NCBI RefSeq assembly: GCF_014698305.1 | Contig: NZ_JACJST010000021.1 | Coordinates: forward strand, 45,374-109,373 | DNA: 64,000 nucleotides | From: Anabaena lutea FACHB-196 | Lineage (GTDB): Bacteria > Cyanobacteriota > Cyanobacteriia > Cyanobacteriales > Nostocaceae | Direction: 5' to 3' | Shown: in pieces, positions 16,793 through 24,387 of the stretch | Numbering within the stretch: position 1 is the first letter of the stretch | Layout: each line of letters opens with the position of its first letter | Translations under genes and position numbers: made by a program | The notes under the pieces: model-generated | What the model was told of the DNA's origin: nothing | Database searches by the model: none | What the model saw: only the letters and a program-made list of their open reading frames with translations

Positions 16793-17887
16793 ATGGTTGC
16801 AACAGTCAAAACCCAAAAACTGAGTGTATTTCGTCGTTTGAAGTTGGTTCTATTGCCGGGATTGTTAGCAATAACAACCTCGGTAACAATAGCTGGTTGT
16901 TCTGGAACAAATGAAAAAGCAGCTAATCCCACATCAGAATCAGATCAACAGGCTTTGGACGTAAATCAGTCTCAAATTAAAACCAAAGTTTTGCGGATGG
17001 GATATCAACAAGCAGGAGATTTAATCAGGATTACAAAAGTTTTAGAAAAACGTCTTGAACCGTTGGGTGTTAAGGTCGAATGGGCGCAATTTGCCCAAGG
17101 ACCGCAACTAATGGAAGCGATGAATGTCGGCAAACTTGATTTGGGTTCTGTGGGTGAAACTCCACCTATTTTTGCTCAAGCTGCTGGCGCACAAATAGCT
17201 TACGTAGTAGGGCGACGCACAACAGAAAAAACAGGTAGAGGAAGTGCGATCACTGTTCCACCTAATTCTCCCATCAATACTGTTAAAGACATCAAAGGAC
17301 AAACCGTAGTATTCCAAAAAGCTTCTGCTTCCCATTATTTTATCCTCCGAGCTTTGGAAGAAGTAGGTTTAAAATATAGCGATATTAAAGTCCAAAGTTT
17401 ACCGAATGTAGAAGCTAGTAGTGCCTTTTTGGAAGGGAAAATACCCGTTTGGGTAACAGGTGATCCTCATCTAGCTAGAGCAGAAAAAGCAGGTAAAGCA
17501 AAGGTAATTAGAACTGCTCAAGGTATTGGATCTCCTGGTGGATACTATATTTCTAACAAGCAATTTGCAATTGACAATCCAGAACTGCTGCGAATAGTCA
17601 TTGAAGAAATTGATAAAATCGAACGTTGGGCAGAAAAGCATCCCCAAGAGACTGCTAAATTAATTGCACCTTATCAGAAATTACCTCCTGATGTGATGGA
17701 TTTGGTAATTAGTCGTCGTAGTTATGGATTAAGAGCTATTTCTCCCGACTTGATTAGTGATCAACAGCGTGTTGCAGATTATTTCTATCAAAATGGTTTG
17801 ATTCCTAAACCTGTTAATGTTCAAGAAGCTATGTTGACATCTCAACAGTATGCAGCTATTACTCCTCCTACAATCAGTCAAAAATAA
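16793..17887 (+). CDS. Aliphatic sulfonate ABC transporter substrate-binding lipoprotein (SsuA-like)
   Basis: 364 aa. The N-terminus has a basic region, a hydrophobic stretch and lipobox VTIAGC (Cys about residue 35), so the mature protein is a lipid-anchored periplasmic protein. LRMGYQQAGDLIRITKVLEKRLEPLGVKVEWAQFAQGPQLMEAMNVGKLDLGSVGETPPIFAQAAG is characteristic of SsuA-type binding proteins for alkanesulfonates. The ATPase and permease (SsuB/SsuC) are not adjacent, so it must use a transporter encoded elsewhere or be an additional receptor. No dyad was found directly upstream; it may be read through from the amidohydrolase. Confidence 0.9.
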   Translation: MVATVKTQKLSVFRRLKLVLLPGLLAITTSVTIAGCSGTNEKAANPTSESDQQALDVNQSQIKTKVLRMGYQQAGDLIRITKVLEKRLEPLGVKVEWAQFAQGPQLMEAMNVGKLDLGSVGETPPIFAQAAGAQIAYVVGRRTTEKTGRGSAITVPPNSPINTVKDIKGQTVVFQKASASHYFILRALEEVGLKYSDIKVQSLPNVEASSAFLEGKIPVWVTGDPHLARAEKAGKAKVIRTAQGIGSPGGYYISNKQFAIDNPELLRIVIEEIDKIERWAEKHPQETAKLIAPYQKLPPDVMDLVISRRSYGLRAISPDLISDQQRVADYFYQNGLIPKPVNVQEAMLTSQQYAAITPPTISQK

Positions 17888-18057
17888 CAAACATAAGATT
17901 TTTGAGATTAACAATTAAGCAATTAGGTAGCACGAAAGATTGCTAAAATAAATTCTTCAATTCCTGTCAGGTGGGTTAAGTTTTCATTAATCCGCCATCT
18001 TTTCTTAATGAAACAATATGATTTAGGATTGCTATAGCCATCAAGATTAGGACGTAT

Positions 18058-18171
18058 AGCAGAAGTCAGGAGTCAGGAGTAAAACCGTCTTTTAGTTTTA
18101 GTAGAAGTTTCATGAATGGCTTCCGCCAACCTGCGCTAATATGTCCTAACTACTCTGTCTACGGCTATAAT
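18058..18171. repeat. Dispersed AGTCAGGAGTCAG repeat, second copy
   Basis: Starts GCAGAAGTCAGGAGTCAGGA and ends ACTCTGTCTACGGCTATA, like 11794-11888, with the shared internal word GTTTCATGA. The internal length differs between copies. Confidence 0.6.
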
Positions 18172-18285
18172 TCAAGGTTTAACCTAATATAACTGGTGTA
18201 CAAAAACCTGCTCACCTTAATTAAGTAAGTCAACCTAAAAAAACATCAAATAAACCTAACCCCCCAACCCCCTTCCCTATTAGGC

Positions 18286-18365
18286 TATCCATTACCCACA
18301 TCTTTCTTAACATGGCGAAAAAGTAGATAAGGCATAACTCAAATTTTTCGCTTTTTTAATGGATA
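18286..18365. repeat. Nested inverted repeat with U-run
   Basis: Outer arms are TATCCATTA (18286-18294) and TAATGGATA (18357-18365). Inner arms are GCGAAAAA (18315-18322) and TTTTTCGC (18344-18351), followed by TTTTTT. It could be a MITE-like palindrome or a plus-strand terminator; no transcript is assigned to it. Confidence 0.45.
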
Positions 18366-18801
18366 AAGGTACTCGACTTATCCATTTCCTGTTTGATATT
18401 AATTTTAAATTACTTTCACTATGCCTGATGGATTTCTATTTAGTAGTTCAAGGGAAAATTATGTCTGTATTATTACGGCAATAATTAAGTATTTCTACTT
18501 AATGTTCTATGCTGCTTATGATATTTGTATATGTACTACAATTTGAAGTGCGGAATGTGGGATTTAAAAAATCAAATATTATTCCTATATATGTGTCTAA
18601 TTATAGATAAGATTATCATCAAAACTGTTTCTAGCTATAGATGATATTTAAATATATTAATTACAAAATAAAGTACAAATGATACTAATACTCATAGAGA
18701 AGGAGCTTAATACTAATAAAAATATTATCTCTCCTCTCCAAAAAACCTTAGCAATATCTGAGTCGATTTTTACTTATTTTATTTGAATAAAAAAGGAAAA
18801 T

Positions 18802-18957
18802 ATGTTCAATCTCATCTGGACTGCTGTTGTTGTGCTGTTTCTTCTTTGGTTGTTAGGATTTTCAATTAATCTTGGCGGCAGCTTAATTCACCTGCTTTTG
18901 ATTTTGGCGGTGATTGGCATTGTCTACAACTTATTAATAGGGCGACGGATTGTTTAA
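18802..18957 (+). CDS. Small lmo0937-family membrane protein
   Basis: 51 aa. The product has two hydrophobic segments (LIWTAVVVLFLLWLLGF and LIHLLLILAVIGIVYNLLIG) separated by SINLGGS and ends in GRRIV. This is the pattern of the short lmo0937/DUF5670 family of two-helix membrane proteins, often stress-induced. AAGGAAAA lies just before the ATG. The function is not known. Confidence 0.75.
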   Translation: MFNLIWTAVVVLFLLWLLGFSINLGGSLIHLLLILAVIGIVYNLLIGRRIV

Positions 18958-19192
18958 TAACTGTTTTACATTGGCTTGCAAGCCGACCTAAAAAAACTCT
19001 GGCTTGCAAACCAGTCAAAGCGATCGCAATATGCAAAACACCAAATAACAAACACGATGACAAATTTATCTAGAAAACCTGTCTCTTTTTGAATTGAATT
19101 AACCCTTGCAACAACCTATCTGTCCGTTGAAAATAGTGTTGCGGTGGATGTGGCGATAGCAGGCGGTGGCAAGGACTTGGAGATCATCAAAA

Positions 19193-20275
19193 ATGCTAAT
19201 TAAGACCAGAGTAGATATGCTATTGCCAGTTATCAAAATATGTAGTTATGAAGAGGCAGAGCAACATTTTAATCGGCTTCTGATGCTGGAAAATTTAGAC
19301 GAACAGGTAAAAAGACAACCTGACCTAATTAAAAATTTTGAAGAATTTTTCTCTTTAGCATTAACAGAAGCATACACAGAAAACTCGAAAGCCGAATTAG
19401 CAAAGGGGTTTTTACAACGCTTACTTTATCGAATCAATCGCCTCAAATTATTTTGGTATGATGCTTTGCATTCGTATACAAATGAGCGATCTAGTTATGT
19501 AAAAAAGGTGCGCCATCGCATCGAGTCAATCTGGCAAACATGGGAATTAACCCAATTAGATGTTGAAAAAATACAATCCTTAAACGTTAAACAAGCTTTG
19601 CAAAAACGAGCAAATGTAGACTTAAATCCTCCCTTATCAGCAGCAAAACGTTATCTACAAGAAGACATGAACTTAGAGGGCTATCGGTTATTATTAGCGA
19701 TCGCCTCCTTAGATGGATTAGTAGAAGCTAGTCGTCTTTCTCGTATTTTGGGAGGTGCAAGTAACGAAATTCAGGCAACCTTAATTCGGGTACTTTTAGA
19801 AGAATATGGCAACGGTCGTCTATCACGAAAACACTCTACTTTTTTTGCCCAAATGATGGCTGAATTAGGACTAAAGACTGAACCAGAAGCTTATTTCGAC
19901 CTTGTACCTTGGCAAGTTTTAGCAAGTATCAATCACAACTTTTTACTGACAGAGCGGAAACGACATTTTCTCCGCTATAACGGCGGGCTGACCTATTTTG
20001 AAATAGCTGGACCAGCAATTTATACAGATTATATGCAAGCCGCAAAACGATTGCAACTTTCCGATGCAGCTATGGGTTATTGGGAGTTACACATTCGTGA
20101 AGATGAACGACATGGCCAGTGGATGTTAACTGATGTTGCTCTACCTTTAGCAGACAAGTATCCCCATGATGCTTGGGAATTAATACTTGGTTATGACCAA
20201 GAGAAACTAATTAGCGATCGCGCTGCATCTGCGGTCATGGTTTTAATTCAAAATGCTAAATCAATCCAAATTTAA
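19193..20275 (+). CDS. Haem-oxygenase-like iron-containing redox enzyme family protein
   Basis: About 360 aa and largely helical. The C-terminal third has YWELHIREDERHGQWML, the E-x-x-x-x-D-E-x-x-H type metal motif of haem-oxygenase-like dimetal oxidases (HDO superfamily), and earlier ALTEAY and ERKRHFLRYNGGLTYFEIAG fit the same fold. The frame extends to 19166, but GGAG upstream of the ATG at 19193 favours MLIKTRVDM. It is the first of three tightly spaced genes (14-bp gaps) with DUF3891 and a methyltransferase. HDO enzymes typically oxidise or cleave amino-acid or fatty-acid substrates; the reaction here is unknown. Confidence 0.75.
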   Translation: MLIKTRVDMLLPVIKICSYEEAEQHFNRLLMLENLDEQVKRQPDLIKNFEEFFSLALTEAYTENSKAELAKGFLQRLLYRINRLKLFWYDALHSYTNERSSYVKKVRHRIESIWQTWELTQLDVEKIQSLNVKQALQKRANVDLNPPLSAAKRYLQEDMNLEGYRLLLAIASLDGLVEASRLSRILGGASNEIQATLIRVLLEEYGNGRLSRKHSTFFAQMMAELGLKTEPEAYFDLVPWQVLASINHNFLLTERKRHFLRYNGGLTYFEIAGPAIYTDYMQAAKRLQLSDAAMGYWELHIREDERHGQWMLTDVALPLADKYPHDAWELILGYDQEKLISDRAASAVMVLIQNAKSIQI

Positions 20276-20289
20276 ACATAAAGCAATCT

Positions 20290-21027
20290 ATGATTGTCAA
20301 TCTAGCTAAAGATGGCTGGGATGTAATTTATCATCGCGCCCATGCACTACTAGCCGCTCAATTAGGCGGTCAATGGCAACGGAATAATTCTCCTGTTCGC
20401 CTTTACGAAACTATCGCTGCTATCTCCCATCATGATGATTTAGAAAGAGAGTGGAAGGGCAATCACTTAACTTCAAGTGGCGCTCCTCTTGACTTTACAC
20501 TAGGAGAAGCATCGCCAGAAGCCTCTTTAGAAACTTTTAAAAAACACCTAGAAGATTCACTTTATCGTGGTCGATGGGTAACATTATTAACTTCTATGCA
20601 CGTGTGTTTTCTGAATCAAGACAAAAGAGAAATATCGGAAGATTGGCGGAGTTTTCTAGAAACCCAAGTGCATAACCAGGAACAGTGGGCAAAAGAGTTG
20701 GGTATAGCCAAGGAGGACGCAGATCGCAGTTATCAGTTTATGCAATGGTGCGATCGCCTGTCGTTAATCTTAGCACAACAGCAAATACCAGATGATGGTC
20801 GAGCTTTGGAGATTACCCACGGTATTGATCAGCAGCGTTACGATCTCCGTCGTTTGGAAAATGGAAATTTAACCGTAGAGCCTTGGCCTTTTGAGAACGA
20901 TGAATTTACGGTTAATGTAGAATCTTCCCACTTATCAGAACTAAAATATGATAGCAATGATGCTCTAACTACTGCCCTCAAACAAGCCCCGATCAAAATT
21001 CTGGAATGGACATTTACTAAACAGTAA
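20290..21027 (+). CDS. DUF3891 family protein
   Basis: 245 aa. IYHRAHALLAAQLGGQW near the N-terminus, AAISHHDDLEREW with a His-His-Asp-Asp cluster, and MQWCDRLSLIL resemble a metal-dependent HD-like helical fold; the whole matches the DUF3891 family. The conserved His/Asp residues suggest a metal enzyme, but the activity is uncharacterised. It lies 14 bp after the HDO gene and 14 bp before the methyltransferase, implying a shared pathway. Confidence 0.8.
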   Translation: MIVNLAKDGWDVIYHRAHALLAAQLGGQWQRNNSPVRLYETIAAISHHDDLEREWKGNHLTSSGAPLDFTLGEASPEASLETFKKHLEDSLYRGRWVTLLTSMHVCFLNQDKREISEDWRSFLETQVHNQEQWAKELGIAKEDADRSYQFMQWCDRLSLILAQQQIPDDGRALEITHGIDQQRYDLRRLENGNLTVEPWPFENDEFTVNVESSHLSELKYDSNDALTTALKQAPIKILEWTFTKQ

Positions 21028-21041
21028 TAAACGAGGTTTAA

Positions 21042-21800
21042 ATGAATAAGTCTTTATTACATTCTCAAAAATTAGTTAATACCTATCTAGCAGATTGTAT
21101 ACCCAAAAAAATATTTGTTTGTCCTGAAGAATCACTGTTTTATTCTCAATGTCTAGAGAGAATGGTTTTGAACGGCTGTGACGAGTTCAGTTACATTATG
21201 GAATTTGGAGCCGGGGATGGTAGTCCGGTTATCAATAGCTTACTAAAGAGTCAATTTAATGGCTTAATTAATGGCTATGAGTTAAATTCTCACGCTTGTA
21301 AAATTGCAAATTTACAAATTGAAAGCTATAATCTTAGACATAAATATATTGTCCATAATTCTTGCTTTTTTAATAGAAATTGGCAACCCCAGGCAAACTG
21401 TTTAATCGCTAACCCTCCTTATTTGCCAGCGATTAGTAATGATTTGTATATGCCTTCTTTGCATGGTGGAATAGATGGATCATCTATAACTAAGCGACTC
21501 TTATCCATGAATTGCCAAAGCGCAATGTTAATGATTTCCGCCTATTCTGACCCAGTCGGAACAATTGAGTATGCGATCGCTCAAGGTTATCAAGTTGATG
21601 ACTTTATTACTTCACCCATGAATTTTGGATACTATAGTTCCGAACCCAAGGTAAAACAGAGAATAGCCGAATTAAGAAAGTATCGCAAAGCTTTCTATTC
21701 CTCAAATATCTATATTCTTGCAGGTATTCTTTTTAAAAAGCGCCACAGATTGAAAGCAGATTTATCTAAAGAATTGATTAAGACAATGACCGCATTATAA
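21042..21800 (+). CDS. SAM-dependent methyltransferase with NPPY motif
   Basis: 252 aa. YIMEFGAGDGSPVINSLL is SAM motif I, GYELNSHACKIANLQIESYN motif II, and LIANPPYLPA the N-P-P-Y motif of methyltransferases acting on planar nitrogens (PrmC/HemK-like or base-modifying). It is short and not part of a restriction system; no endonuclease is nearby. GAGG lies before the ATG. It is the last gene of the three-gene cassette. Confidence 0.8.
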   Translation: MNKSLLHSQKLVNTYLADCIPKKIFVCPEESLFYSQCLERMVLNGCDEFSYIMEFGAGDGSPVINSLLKSQFNGLINGYELNSHACKIANLQIESYNLRHKYIVHNSCFFNRNWQPQANCLIANPPYLPAISNDLYMPSLHGGIDGSSITKRLLSMNCQSAMLMISAYSDPVGTIEYAIAQGYQVDDFITSPMNFGYYSSEPKVKQRIAELRKYRKAFYSSNIYILAGILFKKRHRLKADLSKELIKTMTAL

Positions 21801-21890
21801 AGTGAGTTTTAAAATCCACATTTTCTCCACTGGACTAAGTTTGCTCGTCATCTCCGTGTTTGTATAAACGCCGAAAAAGAGATTAATTCA

Positions 21891-22163
21891 ATGGAAAATA
21901 CATTATTTGATCAAGTGTTCCGGGACAGCGAAGGCAAAATAGTTGTAGCTCAAATACCAAATCTACCACTCATTGTCTGGATTGTAGCTAGTTTATTAAA
22001 AATAATTTTTACAACAGGTAAAATTAATCTAGGATTGGAACTATTAGCTTTTGGCTCCTTATTTACTTGGGCTTGGGAAGAATTATTTCAAGGTGTTAAT
22101 TACTTCCGCAGAGCATTAGGTCTTCTTGTGCTTGTTGGTCTGATGGCGTGGAAAATTCAATAA
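21891..22163 (+). CDS. Small hypothetical membrane protein
   Basis: 90 aa with hydrophobic segments (LPLIVWIVASLLKIIF and ALGLLVLVGLMAW) and a central Trp-rich LFTWAWEELFQGVNYFRR. It is not recognised as a named family. It is co-oriented after the methyltransferase and followed by a hairpin at 22171-22187. Probably a real inner-membrane protein. Confidence 0.6.
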   Translation: MENTLFDQVFRDSEGKIVVAQIPNLPLIVWIVASLLKIIFTTGKINLGLELLAFGSLFTWAWEELFQGVNYFRRALGLLVLVGLMAWKIQ

Positions 22164-22170
22164 AAAATAA

Positions 22171-22198
22171 GGTAGGCAATGCCCACCCTAAGCTTTTT
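22171..22198. terminator. Hairpin between convergent genes
   Basis: GGTAGGC (22171-22177), loop AAT, GCCCACC (22181-22187), then CTAAGC and a run of seven T. It lies between the 90-aa gene and the end of the Mrp operon. The motif GGCAATGCC is also a common interspersed palindrome. Confidence 0.5.
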
Positions 22199-22235
22199 TT
22201 CTTTGCCCGAAACCTCCTAACTTCCAAACTCAAAA

Positions 22236-22898
22236 CTACAACAAACCCCGATAACGAATAAAAATCAAAACCACAGCCCAAGAACCCAACGCCACCTTAA
22301 CAGCAACTAAGATATTTAATATCGGCAAAATTCCCCCACTAAATAGCGTTCCTAACTCCCCATGTGGTAACTCTATTCCCGATAAAGTTATTACTGATAA
22401 AACAATGAAAACCAACACCGAAACCTTCTCCCAAGTAGCAGCGTGCCAACGTTGATAAATATCCTGCATCCACGAGTATGAAGAAGTAATTGCTATTAAA
22501 CCTATCGCTGTTCCACCCGCTACACCAGCAGCAAAACCACCCCCAGGACTTAAATGTCCTCTAATTGCTAATTCAATCCCTACTAACGCCGCAATTGTTG
22601 CCCCCAGACGAGCTAAAATGATAGATGGTTGATCTTTGAATTGATAAATAGTGCAGGAAGGAGTTTCATTAGCTAATAAAAAATTACATCCTAAAATAGC
22701 AATTGTAAATACAATCACTTCAAAAATAGTATCATACAGGCGATTTCTGAAAATAATACCTGATACTGCATTGACAACACCACTTTCTTTAACTACTGTT
22801 TCCGTAATAGAAATATCTCCTAAGTCTGGTGCTGAATCAGGCATAATCAGCATTTTTACAAACAGTGCTATTCCTGCTAAAATATAAACCCATTTCAT
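22236..22898 (-). CDS. mrpB: Mrp antiporter subunit B (MnhB-like, N-terminally extended)
   Basis: 220 aa membrane protein. LARLGATIAALVGIELAIRGHLSPGGGFAAGVAGGTAIGLIAI is the MnhB domain (GHxSPGGGFxxG signature). The N-terminal half, VVNAVSGIIFRNRLYDTIFEVIVFTIAILG, resembles the short MbhE/MrpA C-terminal piece fused in front. It is the last gene of the Mrp operon and overlaps the preceding gene by 4 bp. It is part of a multisubunit Na+(or K+)/H+ antiporter in the plasma membrane. Confidence 0.85.
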   Translation of the reverse strand: MKWVYILAGIALFVKMLIMPDSAPDLGDISITETVVKESGVVNAVSGIIFRNRLYDTIFEVIVFTIAILGCNFLLANETPSCTIYQFKDQPSIILARLGATIAALVGIELAIRGHLSPGGGFAAGVAGGTAIGLIAITSSYSWMQDIYQRWHAATWEKVSVLVFIVLSVITLSGIELPHGELGTLFSGGILPILNILVAVKVALGSWAVVLIFIRYRGLL

Positions 22899-23461
22899 GA
22901 ATGCTTCTCCCCAGAATCTAAAACATTGACATAGTTTAAACTTGTGTTTGGCGATGAAAGTTCGCTTTCTACAATGTTATAAATACGCTGTACTCTAATC
23001 GCAGTTTGGTAATTTTCTTGTGTTTGATTATTTGCTGCTAATGGCACACAAGTAGCATGAACTTCTTTTGACATTAATGCCTCTTGCAAGGTTTGGATAT
23101 TCGTATAAGGTACGAGTTCAAGACGCATATAATGTTTTTTAAAAATGCTGCGAAAATCGTTGATAAGTTCTTGGAAATTGCTATCTTGATTATTTTCTAT
23201 TGACTGATTTTCCATCACACCCAAACGCAAAACTAAGGATGAACGAACAGCGATCGCACAGAGAGTGGTAGATAACATTGTTCCCATTAATGCTTCTGTT
23301 AAAGCTACATCTGCCGCCCCTAAAACTGCATCTACCAGTGCTGCTATTGCACCCAATACCCCACGCAAAACTAACGCATGATAGGGGTTAACTTGAGTTA
23401 CTAACATCCCCGCAGTTAAGGGTAACAAAGCAATAATTAGATACAGATAAGAATCATTCAT
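22895..23461 (-). CDS. DUF4040 subunit (truncated MrpA-type)
   Basis: 188 aa. VRGVLGAIAALV-type membrane helices and LGAADVALTEALMGTMLSTTLCAIA match DUF4040 (G-A-x-D-V-A-L-T-E-A), a small piece of standard MrpA/MbhD. The C-terminal ~95 residues (from VMENQSIENNQD) are soluble and may form a regulatory tail. The large NuoL-like part of MrpA is absent, as in other cyanobacterial Mrp operons. It overlaps mrpG by 8 bp and mrpB by 4 bp. Confidence 0.82.
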   Translation of the reverse strand: MNDSYLYLIIALLPLTAGMLVTQVNPYHALVLRGVLGAIAALVDAVLGAADVALTEALMGTMLSTTLCAIAVRSSLVLRLGVMENQSIENNQDSNFQELINDFRSIFKKHYMRLELVPYTNIQTLQEALMSKEVHATCVPLAANNQTQENYQTAIRVQRIYNIVESELSSPNTSLNYVNVLDSGEKHS

Positions 23462-23732
23462 TTTTCGCCTCTTCAGTTGAACAATATGCTATTACATAAC
23501 CAAGCATGGTATTCCAAATTGCTAAGGAAATAAGTCCCAAAATCAGTAATGGCCATTCACTGGGGATTTTTAGTAATAGTCCGACAATAATCAGCATCGA
23601 ACCCAATGTATCAGCAACAGAAAGGCCGTGTAATTTAAACAATACTGATTTGTTACTGACTAAATGAGATGTTCCCCAAAACCAAAAGAAGATACCAATA
23701 CCTATTAAGGTATAACTAATAATATTAATCAT
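23454..23732 (-). CDS. mrpG: Mrp antiporter subunit G
   Basis: 92 aa with three hydrophobic helices. The LFKLHGLSVADTLGSMLIIVGLLL stretch is the MnhG/PhaG signature (R/K-x-H-x2-x2-D-T-L-G). It overlaps mrpF by 4 bp and the DUF4040 gene by 8 bp. Structural subunit of the cation/proton antiporter. Confidence 0.88.
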   Translation of the reverse strand: MINIISYTLIGIGIFFWFWGTSHLVSNKSVLFKLHGLSVADTLGSMLIIVGLLLKIPSEWPLLILGLISLAIWNTMLGYVIAYCSTEEAKNE

Positions 23733-23986
23733 GCTTCATTTAACCTTCTTAAAATATGTGCTAATAACATGAAGCCGGCATTGCCAACACTCAACATAAT
23801 TGCTGCTACTACACCTATCATCCAATCATCACGCAAAACGGAAATGACTAAAATAATGATAGCTGATTTGCTAGAAGCACTGCCAAAAGCTAACATCATC
23901 TGCCAAGTATCATCTGTTTTCCAAGCTTCATAAATGGGAATGAGCAAAGCTGCAATCATGGCGATTAAAACTATTTCTAAATTCAT
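23729..23986 (-). CDS. mrpF: Mrp antiporter subunit F
   Basis: 85 aa membrane protein of MnhF/PhaF length in the usual position after mrpE (2-bp gap) and before mrpG (4-bp overlap). Helices are IVLIAMIAALLIPIYEAW, SAIIILVISVL and WMIGVVAAIMLSVGNAGFMLLAHIL. The family motif is weaker than in plant or Bacillus MrpF, and the assignment leans on gene order. Confidence 0.75.
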   Translation of the reverse strand: MNLEIVLIAMIAALLIPIYEAWKTDDTWQMMLAFGSASSKSAIIILVISVLRDDWMIGVVAAIMLSVGNAGFMLLAHILRRLNEA

Positions 23987-23988
23987 GA

Positions 23989-24387
23989 TTATTTACCTCT
24001 AGGTTTAATGTAGTGGACTTCATAAGATCCTTCTTCTTCGTGGTGTCTTACAACTATGGTTTTAGGTGTAAAAGTAATGAGAAATATATCTATGAAAACT
24101 AGAAGGGGAGAACGCTTCAGCTTCACTGTTTCCATGATAATTTCTTCTTGCTTATGGGGACGCAATATTATTTCAAATGCTTCCTTATAAGCCACTAAAA
24201 TTGCAACCAAGATTTGACTGATAACTTTGACCCATTCTGTTAATTTTTCCCTTGATGTGTAACCACGTGGTAAGAGAATGGCAATAGCTACGCCGATGAT
24301 AATATTTATCAAACTCACATCAGAGGTGAGTAAAAACCAAATTGATAGTCTTAATATCAAATTTCCAATCATGCTAATGCCATCCAA
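23989..24387 (-). CDS. mrpE: Mrp antiporter subunit E
   Basis: 132 aa. LRLSIWFLLTSDVSLINIIIGVAIAILLP and ISQILVAILVAYKEAFEIILRP are MnhE helices, with the family-typical VKLKRSPLLVFIDIFLITFTPKTIVV stretch. It overlaps mrpD by 19 bp. Accessory membrane subunit. Confidence 0.88.
   Translation of the reverse strand: MDGISMIGNLILRLSIWFLLTSDVSLINIIIGVAIAILLPRGYTSREKLTEWVKVISQILVAILVAYKEAFEIILRPHKQEEIIMETVKLKRSPLLVFIDIFLITFTPKTIVVRHHEEEGSYEVHYIKPRGK

Larger units (their letters stand above)
17888..18801. other. 0.9-kb non-coding AT-rich stretch
   Basis: No gene is supported. It contains the dispersed repeat at 18058-18171, a CCCCCCAACCCCCTTCCC repeat (about 18260-18277), the nested inverted repeat at 18286-18365, and then about 430 bp of very AT-rich sequence up to the small membrane-protein gene. 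Confidence 0.6.

Noticed and set aside
21042..21800. Restriction-modification system based on the NPPY methyltransferase
   Set aside because: No endonuclease or specificity gene is nearby, and the gene is tied to the HDO and DUF3891 genes instead.
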